This document shows positions 1-7,051 of a DNA stretch of 11,878 nucleotides, in pieces. The first letter of the stretch is position 1. The number at the start of each line of letters is the position of its first letter. A program made the translations under genes and the position numbers. The DNA is from CAZGLR01 sp964526635 (GTDB lineage: Bacteria > Zixibacteria > MSB-5A5 > GN15 > JAAZOE01): contig CAZGLR010000104.1 of the NCBI GenBank assembly GCA_964526635.1, forward strand, positions 1 through 11,878, written 5' to 3'. The notes under the pieces are model-generated. The model was not told the DNA's origin. It saw nothing but the letters and a program-made list of their open reading frames with translations, and did not search any database.

Positions 1-165
1 ACAACATCACAACTGCATTATCATTGGTGCCGGTATTTCGGGCCTGATGGCGGCCCGACCAAACCGAATCCGTTATTCCGTGATTTTGTTGCCGCGGCGG
101 TGAAGTACAATAAGGAAAAAAAACTCCGCGCTGAAGAGACAGTAGAGAAAAAGACTGTGGCCTAA
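1..165 (+). pseudogene. Broken gene remnant: FAD/NAD-binding start joined out of frame to an unidentified C-terminal tail
   Basis: Two reading frames make sense here, one after the other. In the frame beginning at base 2, bases 2-57 encode QHHNCIIIGAGISGLMAAR, the beta-strand and GxGxxG loop that open FAD-dependent oxidoreductases of the phytoene desaturase/amine oxidase type. After about base 57 that frame loses resemblance to the family and stops near base 105. In the frame beginning at base 1, the stretch from about base 58 to the TAA at 163-165 gives a plausible hydrophilic C-terminus (PTKPNPLFRDFVAAAVKYNK followed by a Lys/Glu-rich tail ending KKTVA). I do not recognise that tail. The change of frame is near the GGCGGCCCG at 49-57. 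It could be an internal deletion with frameshift in one gene, a junction of two genes, or an assembly chimera at a contig end. The FAD motif call is firm; the nature of the join is not. Confidence 0.5.
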
Positions 166-190
166 GCCGCCGGGAAATGAAATCCAGTAT

Positions 191-217
191 AGCGCACTGC
201 TTCAACAGCGGTGCGCT
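191..217 (+). terminator. Stem-loop after the left-edge gene remnant, possible terminator
   Basis: AGCGCACTGCT (191-201) pairs with AGCGGTGCGCT (207-217) around the 5-base loop TCAAC, giving 11 pairs with one G-T wobble. It starts 25 bases after the TAA at 165. The following bases (TCTAATTTAATAAAG) are AT-rich but contain no uninterrupted T run, so it is a strong hairpin and only a moderate terminator. Confidence 0.45.
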
Positions 218-241
218 TCTAATTTAATAAAGTAAAAATAT

Positions 242-267
242 GCCCACGGACACGGGCGGCTTTTTTT
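242..267 (+). terminator. Short stem with T7 tract, likely + strand terminator
   Basis: GCCC (242-245) and GGGC (254-257) flank an 8-base loop, followed by GGC and seven consecutive T (261-267). The stem is short, but the T run and its place downstream of the + strand remnant and 3' of the convergent minus-strand gene fit a rho-independent terminator. It may act together with the hairpin at 191-217. Confidence 0.4.
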
Positions 268-274
268 GTACATC

Positions 275-296
275 CGACCGCATTTGAATCCGGTCG
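275..296. repeat. Inverted repeat in the convergent intergenic region
   Basis: CGACCG (275-280) and CGGTCG (291-296) are perfect 6-bp arms around a 10-base spacer. It lies 73 bases beyond the stop of the minus-strand nucleotidyltransferase. It has no T tract on either strand, so it is at most a weak 3' hairpin. The rest of 297-369 shows nothing recognisable. Confidence 0.3.
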
Positions 297-369
297 CCAA
301 TCCAGTTTTACAGGCTGATCTGCGGTCGTTGAAGGCAGGCCATTCAGGGTAAATCAGTTCATCATCACA

Positions 370-2868
370 TCAATTCTGCGAATCTTCCACCAGCTTTGCG
401 TAGCGGTCAATGATACGATTCACATCATCCTCGGATTCCGCCTCAGCCAGAATACCAAATGATGCCCGCAGACGGTCCGGGGCGATCAGCACCCAGCCAC
501 CGTCTTCAAAAACCCGGACACCATCGATTAGCTGACGATTCTTGTCTTCGGTGGAAGTAATCAAAGTTCGCATGACTTTGCCCTTCTTGCCCCAGGGACA
601 TGGCACCGAGACACTCCTGCGAATGTAATTGGCAAAACGGTTGCGATATTCGCTGAGTTGAATACCAGTTTTTGCGATCATTTCAAGAATATGAATCGCT
701 GCAAACATGCCATCGGCCCCGATCTGGAAACCGGGGAAGATAAAGCCGCCGCGGGTGCCGCCGACGAAATCGACACCGCCTCGTATATGAGCATCCATCA
801 TGGCCAGGTGATCATTGCGCGTACGAATCACCTCGACACCATATTCAGAGGCAATTTTCTCGACCCCCATGGAGGCATCGACCGGCACGGCAATCCGGCG
901 CGCCTGATGTGTTCGTAGATACAGGTCCGTAGTCATCAGAAGCAGCAGTTGATTATCGATGGCGATACCGTGTTCATCGACCATGAGCAGTTTTTCCGCA
1001 GCCGGGTTGATCATGATTCCAAAATCGGCCGACAGGGAGGTCGTTATGGTCGAAAGCTGCCTGATCTTTTCATCGAATGTCTTGGCGTGATTGGAGGCTT
1101 TGGATGGATTGGGAAACGCATTCACGCCCAGCACATCAATATCCAGTTCAGAAGTGATCTGCGGGAAAAATTGACCGGCGGAGCCATAGGAATAGTCGAT
1201 GATTATGCGGAAATTACGGTCGCGAATCAAATCGCGGTCGAACGAATTCAAGAACTGCTCAGCGTAGGCGTCGAACAGACGGTCCTGTTCTTCCAGATGC
1301 CCGGTCTCGGCCAGAGAGGCCCGCGGAAAATCCTCGTTGATAAAGGACCGTTCGACTTTCTTCGATTTGGATGTAGGCAGATCGAGACCGTTGTTATCGA
1401 AGAAGATAATATCCACCACGTTGAAATTATCGGGATTATGGCGCAGGTAAATCCCGGCGGCATAGTTGCCGTTTTTCAATGAATGGCGTATGATCGGGGT
1501 CGGCAGGATTTCCAGATCATCGACATCGACACCGGTCGCCATGAGGCCACACATAATTGAGCGTTTTAACAGACGGGTCGCATCAGAGGCATCGCGGCTG
1601 GTGACGATCCGCTGTTTGCTCCCCAGCGATGCTCCGAACGCCGCGCCCAGTTTAACGGCCATCTCGGGGGTGATTTCCATCAGGCCCAGGCCGGATACTT
1701 TCGAATCGGTGAAAAGCTCGCGATTCCATTTCTCGCCCCAGACCATTGATGATGACACCACCGCGCCCTCGTCGACGAACTTGCCCGGCCAAATTTTGCA
1801 ATTGGCGCGCACTGTCGCCCCGGCGCCGACCTGGCAATCATCGGCAATGACTGCGCGATCCAGAATCGTCGCATCGCGCCCGATCTGTACCCGGTGGGTT
1901 ATTATCGAGGAGTAAATCGAAGTCAGCGAATCGATCCAGGTCCCCGACCAAATCACCGAATTGGAGATTTCCGCCTCTTCTCCGATTGTCACATGATCGC
2001 CGATCACGGCGTTGGTCAGTTTTGCGCCTTTGCCGATCTTGACGCTGTTGCCCAGCAGGACAGTCCCGGTCAGGGAGGCATCCTCGGGCAAATCGACATT
2101 GGTTCCGTAATAGACGATCGCACCATTGCGCTCGACTTTTTCGCCGTTCATTTTAAGCTTCACCGTGCCATCGATAATATCCTGATGCGCATTGACGTAT
2201 TCATCGATATTCCCTACATCCCGCCAGTATCCCTGGGCGATTTTACCCAAAAGGTTCATCTTCTTCTCAAGCATGATCGGAAACAAATTCTGCGAGAAAT
2301 CAAAATTCGTGCTGGGCGGAATCAGGCGGATGGTATCAGGTTCGAGAATATACACGCCGGTGTTGATCGTATCGGAAAATGCCTCACCCCACGAGGGCTT
2401 CTCGAGAAAGCGGGTGATGCGGTGATTATCGTCGGTAATCACGATCCCATAGGCCAGCGGATTTTCCATCCGGGTCAACAGGATAGTGGCATCGCCCTCT
2501 TTTTCCTTATGGAAATTATAGGCCTCGGTCAAATCAAAATCGGTCAGAACGTCGCCGGAGATAATCAACACGGTGTCATCGCAGAAATCAGCGGCATAGC
2601 GAACCGCCCCGGCGGTGCCATAATCCTGGTCCGGCAGCATGTATTCCATCTTCACGCCGAACTTGCGGCCGTCTTTGAAATGGTTCTTAATCACATCGGA
2701 CTGGAAAAACAAAAGCGAAACGATTTCATCGAAACCGTGATGCTTGAGCAGATTGACCACGTGTTCCATCATCGGCACTGTCCCGATCGGGACCATTGGC
2801 TTGGGGACATTTATAGTGAGGGGGCGCAGCCGGGTGCCGAATCCGCCGGCCATAATAATTGCTTTCAC
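370..2868 (-). CDS. Sugar-1-phosphate nucleotidyltransferase (mannose-1-phosphate guanylyltransferase-like) fused to a degenerate phosphomannomutase-like domain
   Basis: The 832-residue protein has three parts. Residues 1-235 are a nucleotidyltransferase: GGFGTRLRPLT (8-18), KPM (23-25), metal-binding SGD (104-106), EKP (156-158), NTGVYI (169-174) and RDVG (216-219) are all present, so NDP-sugar formation (most likely GDP-mannose from mannose-1-phosphate and GTP) is expected. Residues about 252-375 are left-handed beta-helix hexapeptide repeats. Residues about 385-830 follow the phosphohexomutase fold, but the catalytic motifs are gone: LRHNP (475-479) replaces the (T/A)SHNP serine loop, NPAAEK (621-626) replaces the DGDxDR metal loop, GGTRGGF (703-709) replaces the GEESGH sugar loop, and APDRLRA (796-802) replaces RPSGTEP. 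The start codon is GTG, with AAGGAG seven bases upstream. The gene is 30 bases downstream of the HAD phosphatase and probably cotranscribed with it. Substrate (mannose versus glucose, GTP versus UTP/dTTP) cannot be fixed from sequence. Confidence 0.88.
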   Translation of the reverse strand: MKAIIMAGGFGTRLRPLTINVPKPMVPIGTVPMMEHVVNLLKHHGFDEIVSLLFFQSDVIKNHFKDGRKFGVKMEYMLPDQDYGTAGAVRYAADFCDDTVLIISGDVLTDFDLTEAYNFHKEKEGDATILLTRMENPLAYGIVITDDNHRITRFLEKPSWGEAFSDTINTGVYILEPDTIRLIPPSTNFDFSQNLFPIMLEKKMNLLGKIAQGYWRDVGNIDEYVNAHQDIIDGTVKLKMNGEKVERNGAIVYYGTNVDLPEDASLTGTVLLGNSVKIGKGAKLTNAVIGDHVTIGEEAEISNSVIWSGTWIDSLTSIYSSIITHRVQIGRDATILDRAVIADDCQVGAGATVRANCKIWPGKFVDEGAVVSSSMVWGEKWNRELFTDSKVSGLGLMEITPEMAVKLGAAFGASLGSKQRIVTSRDASDATRLLKRSIMCGLMATGVDVDDLEILPTPIIRHSLKNGNYAAGIYLRHNPDNFNVVDIIFFDNNGLDLPTSKSKKVERSFINEDFPRASLAETGHLEEQDRLFDAYAEQFLNSFDRDLIRDRNFRIIIDYSYGSAGQFFPQITSELDIDVLGVNAFPNPSKASNHAKTFDEKIRQLSTITTSLSADFGIMINPAAEKLLMVDEHGIAIDNQLLLLMTTDLYLRTHQARRIAVPVDASMGVEKIASEYGVEVIRTRNDHLAMMDAHIRGGVDFVGGTRGGFIFPGFQIGADGMFAAIHILEMIAKTGIQLSEYRNRFANYIRRSVSVPCPWGKKGKVMRTLITSTEDKNRQLIDGVRVFEDGGWVLIAPDRLRASFGILAEAESEDDVNRIIDRYAKLVEDSQN

Positions 2869-2898
2869 GATGTTTCTCCTTCCGGGGAGATCTGTGTC

Positions 2899-3564
2899 TT
2901 AATTACCGATCAGTTCTCTGAACTTTGTGATTACTTCTACAAACGAATCGAAGGCAATATAATCAATATCGTGCGCGGTGCAATAGTCGGCTAAAAAACC
3001 GGTGGCAAAAAGGACATCTGCGGTCCCGATTGCGCACAGATCGGAGCGGCCGTCGCCAATATATATCGACGTATGCCCGCTCGGAGTCAGCCGACTGATC
3101 TGGTAGCCTTTGCAGTTGGCGCAGCGCGGGCAGTTGTTATCAGACCAGGGAAAAGCGGTAATAATGCGGCCGTTTTCGAGCTGTCCGGAATTGGTGCAAA
3201 CCGGGATATGATTCAGCCTATGACGGTTAAGTATGTAATTGATATAGAGATCGAGGCCATCGGAGAGGATTGTCAAGGGGACGTTGTAGTATTCGCACAG
3301 CACCGCAAACGGCAGAAATCCGGGATCGATTGCGAATCCATCCAGAAAGGCGTGCAATTCAGATTCGGAAATATCGCGCAGCGAGGCCGCCTCTTCGATC
3401 AGGCATTGCTGTGAGTCGATTTCGCCGGCTTCCCAGCGGGCGACAGCGTCGCGTGCGCGGCCGTCGGAGAAATAGTCAAACAGACGGTTGCCGATATCAT
3501 CGTGGGTAATGGTGCCGTCGAAATCGCAGAAAACCTGTATCTTGTCGGGAAAAAGAGCTGTCAC
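2899..3564 (-). CDS. MtnX-like HAD-IB family phosphatase
   Basis: The 221-residue cytoplasmic protein belongs to the HAD superfamily, subclass IB, closest in style to MtnX (2-hydroxy-3-keto-5-methylthiopentenyl-1-phosphate phosphatase of methionine salvage) and phosphoserine-phosphatase-like enzymes. Visible motifs: DFDGT (14-18, nucleophile Asp14 and acid/base Asp16), SDG (101-103, motif II), Lys152 in the CPRCANCKG segment (145-153), and the metal-binding GDGRSD (170-175). The three closely spaced cysteines at 145, 148 and 151 recur in this subfamily as I know it. Translation starts at GTG (3562-3564) behind AAAGGA. No other methionine-salvage gene is in the window, and the gene lies directly upstream of the nucleotidyltransferase, so a role on a sugar or polyol phosphate is as likely as MtnX activity; that is inference. 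A promoter sits about 45 bases upstream. Confidence 0.85.
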   Translation of the reverse strand: MTALFPDKIQVFCDFDGTITHDDIGNRLFDYFSDGRARDAVARWEAGEIDSQQCLIEEAASLRDISESELHAFLDGFAIDPGFLPFAVLCEYYNVPLTILSDGLDLYINYILNRHRLNHIPVCTNSGQLENGRIITAFPWSDNNCPRCANCKGYQISRLTPSGHTSIYIGDGRSDLCAIGTADVLFATGFLADYCTAHDIDYIAFDSFVEVITKFRELIGN

Positions 3565-3608
3565 GAGGTCCTTTCGCTTGACATAAATCAGAGACTAAAA
3601 CCGGGAAT

Positions 3609-3636
3609 AATATATCGTCTGATGTTATGTTGGCAA
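3609..3636 (-). promoter_or_regulatory. Sigma70-type promoter for the HAD phosphatase/nucleotidyltransferase unit
   Basis: On the minus strand TTGCCA (complement of 3631-3636) is separated by 16 bases from TATATT (complement of 3609-3614). The expected start site near 3602 gives a leader of about 37 bases to the GTG at 3564. The same -10 hexamer occurs at the other two good promoters here. Confidence 0.5.
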
Positions 3637-3672
3637 GGCGGTAATGGAAGATATTTTGAGATGTGGTGGAAT

Positions 3673-3685
3673 TTGTTGACAACAA
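3673..3685. promoter_or_regulatory. Perfect inverted repeat upstream of the promoter, possible operator
   Basis: TTGTTG-A-CAACAA is a 6-bp perfect dyad around one central base. It lies 36 bases upstream of the -35 hexamer of the minus-strand promoter at 3609-3636, where an activator site could sit. The rest of the gap 3565-3769 shows no gene and no convincing terminator for the upstream yihY-like gene. Confidence 0.3.
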
Positions 3686-3769
3686 TGTAGTGGCAAATGA
3701 GAGATGGATGGCTCAGTGGATTTTTTCGCTGAATCACAAAAGTAATTTCGGAAACCCGACCTTCCCCCC

Positions 3770-4639
3770 TCACCGCTCGGTTCGCATGCGGTAATGGACA
3801 TGTGTGTACACCGCGCCGAACAAGAAGGCATGCGAAGAGTAAAATACCCACAGGACAAAAATCGTAAACGATCCGATCGCGCCATAGGCCGACCCGATAT
3901 CGGTCTTGGAAACATATAATCCGACGATAATCTGCGCGATGAGAAGCAAAAATGATGTCAGCACGGCTCCGATGGCGGCATCGCGCCAGGGCACTTTCTT
4001 TTGCGGCAGCACGCGGTAGAGCATGGTAAAACCGGCCATCAGCGCCAGCGTGTTGATCGCCAGATCGGCCGCCTGAATCCATCCGCCGCCGATCGGGAGG
4101 TAGCGGCTTAGTAAAATACTGACCAGGACCATCACCGAGCTTTTAATCACCAGCAGGAAGATGACTCCCTCCATTGCCAGGAGGGTCAGAAATCCGAAGC
4201 CATAGCTTTTGGCCATGCCGGTGAGACCGCCATTGGTAGTATCAGATGTTCCCCAGACGTAATTGAGAGCACTGCGGATCTGCAGGAAGACCATCGATGA
4301 TCCCAGCAGTACCAGGGGGATACTCACGATCGTCGTCACCGATCCGCCGCCCCGGTGCAGCGCCTGATCGATGATTTCTTCGACCACCTGAATGATATCC
4401 TCACTGACGATTCCTTCCAGTTCAACCAGTATTTGGGAAATCGCAACCTCTCCGCCGAGAAATAAACGAATGATTTGAAGGGTCAGAACCACCAGTGGCC
4501 CAAAGGAAAAGACAACATAAAAGGCGATAGCTGCGCCGATCAAATTCGGTGTCTTGTCGCTCCATACGCGATAAGTTTTTGGAAACGCTTTGAATAAAAG
4601 TGAAAGTGCCATAAATGATACCGCTATGATATTTCCCAT
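3770..4639 (-). CDS. YihY/BrkB (UPF0761) family inner-membrane protein
   Basis: The 289-residue integral membrane protein has about six hydrophobic segments. Family hallmarks are the early LIGAAIAFYVVFSFGPLVVL segment and the C-terminal block with YRVLPQKKVPWRDAAIGA, then LYVSKTDIGSAYGAIGSF, then the hydrophobic FAILWxxYSS-like stretch leading to FLFGAVYTHV. The family was once annotated as ribonuclease BN, which is not supported for it; its molecular role is unsettled, with suggestions of transport or envelope function. I chose the ATG at 4637-4639. The in-frame GTG ten codons upstream (4667-4669) has no ribosome binding site and lies in the T tail of the preceding terminator. No dedicated promoter is clear in the short gap to the prolyl isomerase gene. 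Confidence 0.85.
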   Translation of the reverse strand: MGNIIAVSFMALSLLFKAFPKTYRVWSDKTPNLIGAAIAFYVVFSFGPLVVLTLQIIRLFLGGEVAISQILVELEGIVSEDIIQVVEEIIDQALHRGGGSVTTIVSIPLVLLGSSMVFLQIRSALNYVWGTSDTTNGGLTGMAKSYGFGFLTLLAMEGVIFLLVIKSSVMVLVSILLSRYLPIGGGWIQAADLAINTLALMAGFTMLYRVLPQKKVPWRDAAIGAVLTSFLLLIAQIIVGLYVSKTDIGSAYGAIGSFTIFVLWVFYSSHAFLFGAVYTHVHYRMRTER

Positions 4640-4660
4640 ATGAAACTCATATCCATTTGG

Positions 4661-4691
4661 AAAAAACACCTGCCACGACAGGCATGGCGGG
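4661..4691 (-). terminator. Rho-independent terminator after the prolyl isomerase gene
   Basis: Read on the minus strand, ATGCCTG (complement of 4679-4685), a 6-base loop and CAGGTGT (complement of 4666-4672) form a hairpin with two wobble pairs, and the run of six T (4661-4666) follows. A competing longer stem uses CCTGCCA (4669-4675) with TGGCGGG (4685-4691). It starts about 35 bases past the stop codon at 4727. Confidence 0.5.
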
Positions 4692-4726
4692 GTTAATATG
4701 ATACGAGGTGTGAATAGATCGAGAAG

Positions 4727-5341
4727 CTACCGTTTCGGCGGAGCCTCGATAACCGATGCATGGGTTACGACGATATCCACGACCGGGACATCCTTGTGGC
4801 CATGGGCCTGATGTGTTTTGACTTTTTTCATTTTTTCGATCACATCCTTGCCGTCGATAATCCGGCCGAAGACAGCATATCCGGCGCCGTCGCGCGGGTA
4901 GTCGAGACTTTCATTGTCGGCGACATTGATGAAAAACTGGCTGGTAGCCGAATGCGGCTGTCCACCCCGGCGCGCCATAGAAATCGTGTATTTGTCGTTT
5001 TTGAGACCATTTTGCCATTCATTTTTAATCGGCGGACGGGTTTGTTTCTTCTTCATGCCGGGCTCAAAGCCGCCGCCCTGAATGACAAATGATTCTATGA
5101 CGCGATGAAATATCGTGCTATCGTAAAAGCCGCTTTTCACATAGGTCAGGAAGTTGTCAACGGTTATGGGGGCATTCACGGCGTCCAGTTCGAGGATGAA
5201 ATCGCCCATGGTTGTTTCGAACTTGACATAGTAGTACTCTGGTCCCTGCGCCGGCTTTTTCTCCTGGGCGGCAGTGTCTGAGACACAGCCAAAAACCAGG
5301 CACATACAAACGATGACTGGGATGAGAGAAGATGTCGTCAT
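4727..5341 (-). CDS. Cyclophilin-type peptidyl-prolyl cis-trans isomerase, exported, probable lipoprotein
   Basis: The 204-residue protein catalyses prolyl bond isomerisation and is predicted to work outside the cytoplasm. Residues 1-19 form a hydrophobic export signal ending in VFGC with Cys19, a plausible lipobox, although the n-region (MTTSS) lacks the usual Lys/Arg. The cyclophilin domain spans about 36-200. FHRVI (78-82) carries the catalytic Arg80. It is followed by FVIQGG (85-90), SMARRGG (121-127), the SATSQFFIN core (131-139), and GYAVFGRIIDGKDV (154-167). The family's conserved active-site residues therefore appear intact. The ATG at 5339-5341 has AAAGGA seven bases upstream. It has its own promoter and terminator, so it appears to be a single-gene unit. 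Its neighbour upstream is an S41 protease, another envelope protein quality-control enzyme. Confidence 0.92.
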   Translation of the reverse strand: MTTSSLIPVIVCMCLVFGCVSDTAAQEKKPAQGPEYYYVKFETTMGDFILELDAVNAPITVDNFLTYVKSGFYDSTIFHRVIESFVIQGGGFEPGMKKKQTRPPIKNEWQNGLKNDKYTISMARRGGQPHSATSQFFINVADNESLDYPRDGAGYAVFGRIIDGKDVIEKMKKVKTHQAHGHKDVPVVDIVVTHASVIEAPPKR

Positions 5342-5391
5342 GATTTCGTCCTTTCGGATGGCGCCGTGGATTTTGATCCATGCTCAGTATT

Positions 5392-5419
5392 AATATATAC
5401 GGCCGGCGCCGGCAATCAA
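5392..5419 (-). promoter_or_regulatory. Sigma70-type promoter for the prolyl isomerase, with a palindrome in its spacer
   Basis: On the minus strand TTGATT (complement of 5414-5419) and TATATT (complement of 5392-5397) are 16 bases apart; the predicted start is near 5385 with a leader of about 43 bases. The spacer contains GCCGGCGCCGGC (5402-5413), a perfect 12-bp palindrome filling most of the space between the two hexamers. A repressor site or a 3' hairpin of the S41 protease transcript are both possible. Confidence 0.5.
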
Positions 5420-5437
5420 GTTGATTCTCCGGTAGTT

Positions 5438-7051
5438 TTACGACTGTGGTCCGGTCACCTCGGCAGTCGTATCAGCACCCTGAAGCAGTTTGTTATAGAT
5501 ACTGCTGTCGAGCACAATATCGGTCGCCAGGCGGATTTCCGGTTCACCGGGGACAATGACATAGCGGTAGGCTGCGGCGCGCCCCAGTTCGCGTTCGACC
5601 GCGATGCGGCGAATAAAAAATTCGAGTCGATCCGACTGGCGGATAAAAACACTATCGTCAAGTTGTCGCGATTTGGCCAGCATACCGGTCAGGACATCGA
5701 GCATTCCGGCATTGGCATTGTCGATAATCTGCCCGGCCAGGGCAAAGTCTATGGTCCTGGTTGCACCGGAAGTATATTCCATCCCCTGTTCGGTGACAAA
5801 CGCCTCGAACAAAGATATGACTGTATCGGGATAGGCAAATTCGGGCGGATAGGCTGTCAGCATATCCCAGTATGTTTCGACAAAATCATACAGTAAAAAG
5901 CTGGATTGTATTCGTTCCTCGAATCCGATTTCACCTTTGGGTATAAATGTCATATCCGGGGCCAGACCCGAGAACGCCAATTCGCTGTCGGGAGGGTTCA
6001 GATAGCGACCATCGGCGAAGTAGTAGCGCGATGTGGTCAGCCGCAGGGCGTCGCCATCGACGAGAGAAAAAACAGTTTGCACGAGGCCTTTGCCGAAGGT
6101 GGTATCGCCGACAATCACGCCACGATCCGCGCCGCGCAGCGCCCCCGAGAATATTTCGGCAGCCGAGGCCGAGCCCTGATCGGTTATCATCACCACCGGT
6201 CGGTCGGTCAGAGGCCGTGATTTTGAACGGTAACGCATATTATCCCAGCGCGAACGGCTGTCGATCCCGACAATCAAGTCCCGCTTCTTCATAAACAGGT
6301 CGGCGGCGTCGATAGCCTCATCCAGGTATCCGCCCGGATTACCCCGCAGGTCAATCACATATCCCCGTGGTTTTTGTAATTCGAGTTGTTTCACGCCCAC
6401 TTCCAGTTCCTCAGCAGTGCCTGATTCAAAATCGGCGATACGAATGTAGGCTACAGAATCGGGGGTCAGGCCATAGTATGGTATATGTTCCAGAGTAATC
6501 GATTGCCGGGCGACTGTGACCGACAACGTATCCGCTACGGTAAACCGGTACAGGAGAAGATCGACGGTGCTGCCGGATGGCCCCCGAATAGCATCGATCG
6601 ATTCATCAGGGTCCATATCACGGATCGCTTCGCCATCAACCTCCAGAATCAAATCGCCATTTTTCATTCCCGCAGTATAGGCCGGCCCGCCCTCACGAAC
6701 AGTGATGACCAGGAGCACGGTATCGCGCGGAATGACGGAAATGCCAATGCCGCTGTAATGACCGCTCATTTCTTCGATCATCGTCTTGTAGTCGCGCCGC
6801 TCGATGCGAAAGGAGAACGGATCCAACAGATTGAACAGAGCGTCTTCGGCATCGGCGAGGGCGTTGTTTTCGGAATATGGCAACGGATACACGGCCGCGA
6901 TATATTGCGCCGCCATAGCGAAATCAATCATCTGCGACAAAAGAGGATCGTTTACCAGAATCAGAGCCGATGCGAGAATGATCAAAAAGATTACAGCCAC
7001 ACTGACAAAGCCGGTCACAATCTCGATCGATGTTGGTCGGTCCTTAGGCAT
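5438..7051 (-). CDS. S41 family C-terminal processing protease with PDZ domain
   Basis: The 537-residue protein is a membrane-anchored serine protease of the CtpA/Prc/tail-specific type that cleaves exported proteins near their C-termini. One transmembrane helix is at about 10-33, followed by a short helical linker. The PDZ domain is at about 95-182 (YSGIGISV, then GGPAYTAGMKNGDLILEVDG). The protease core contains VIDLRGNPGGYLDEAID (232-248), the nucleophile Ser296 in GSASAAE and the general base Lys321 in FGKG; the 25-residue Ser-Lys spacing equals that of known CtpA enzymes. Residues about 375-537 form an extra helical C-terminal region whose function I cannot name. I chose the ATG at 7049-7051, with AAGG upstream, over a GTG-type in-frame extension of 16 codons inside tmk. 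The start overlaps the last eight bases of tmk, so translation is probably coupled. Confidence 0.92.
   Translation of the reverse strand: MPKDRPTSIEIVTGFVSVAVIFLIILASALILVNDPLLSQMIDFAMAAQYIAAVYPLPYSENNALADAEDALFNLLDPFSFRIERRDYKTMIEEMSGHYSGIGISVIPRDTVLLVITVREGGPAYTAGMKNGDLILEVDGEAIRDMDPDESIDAIRGPSGSTVDLLLYRFTVADTLSVTVARQSITLEHIPYYGLTPDSVAYIRIADFESGTAEELEVGVKQLELQKPRGYVIDLRGNPGGYLDEAIDAADLFMKKRDLIVGIDSRSRWDNMRYRSKSRPLTDRPVVMITDQGSASAAEIFSGALRGADRGVIVGDTTFGKGLVQTVFSLVDGDALRLTTSRYYFADGRYLNPPDSELAFSGLAPDMTFIPKGEIGFEERIQSSFLLYDFVETYWDMLTAYPPEFAYPDTVISLFEAFVTEQGMEYTSGATRTIDFALAGQIIDNANAGMLDVLTGMLAKSRQLDDSVFIRQSDRLEFFIRRIAVERELGRAAAYRYVIVPGEPEIRLATDIVLDSSIYNKLLQGADTTAEVTGPQS

Noticed and set aside
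949..1482. + strand open frame of 177 codons opposite the mutase-like domain
   Set aside because: Antisense to well-supported coding sequence, no domain and no ribosome binding site that stands out.
370..2868. Bifunctional mannose-1-phosphate guanylyltransferase/mannose-6-phosphate isomerase
   Set aside because: The C-terminal part follows a phosphohexomutase fold and shows no cupin-type isomerase motifs; the order with a beta-helix in the middle also differs.
1894..2994. Long + strand open frame of 366 codons antisense to the nucleotidyltransferase
   Set aside because: It lies opposite a gene with clear catalytic motifs, runs across that gene's 5' end, and its translation shows no recognisable domain; it is a codon-bias shadow.
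3715..3769. Possible terminator of the yihY-like gene (TCGG-GTTT-CCGA with later T-rich bases)
   Set aside because: The stem is only four pairs and the T run is interrupted and distant.
3588..4082. Minus-strand open frame overlapping the YihY-like gene in another frame
   Set aside because: His/Arg-rich translation without domain sense, while the overlapping frame encodes the recognisable YihY/BrkB C-terminal block.
3770..4639. Ribonuclease BN
   Set aside because: This is an outdated label for the YihY family; the protein is an integral membrane protein with no metallo-beta-lactamase motifs.
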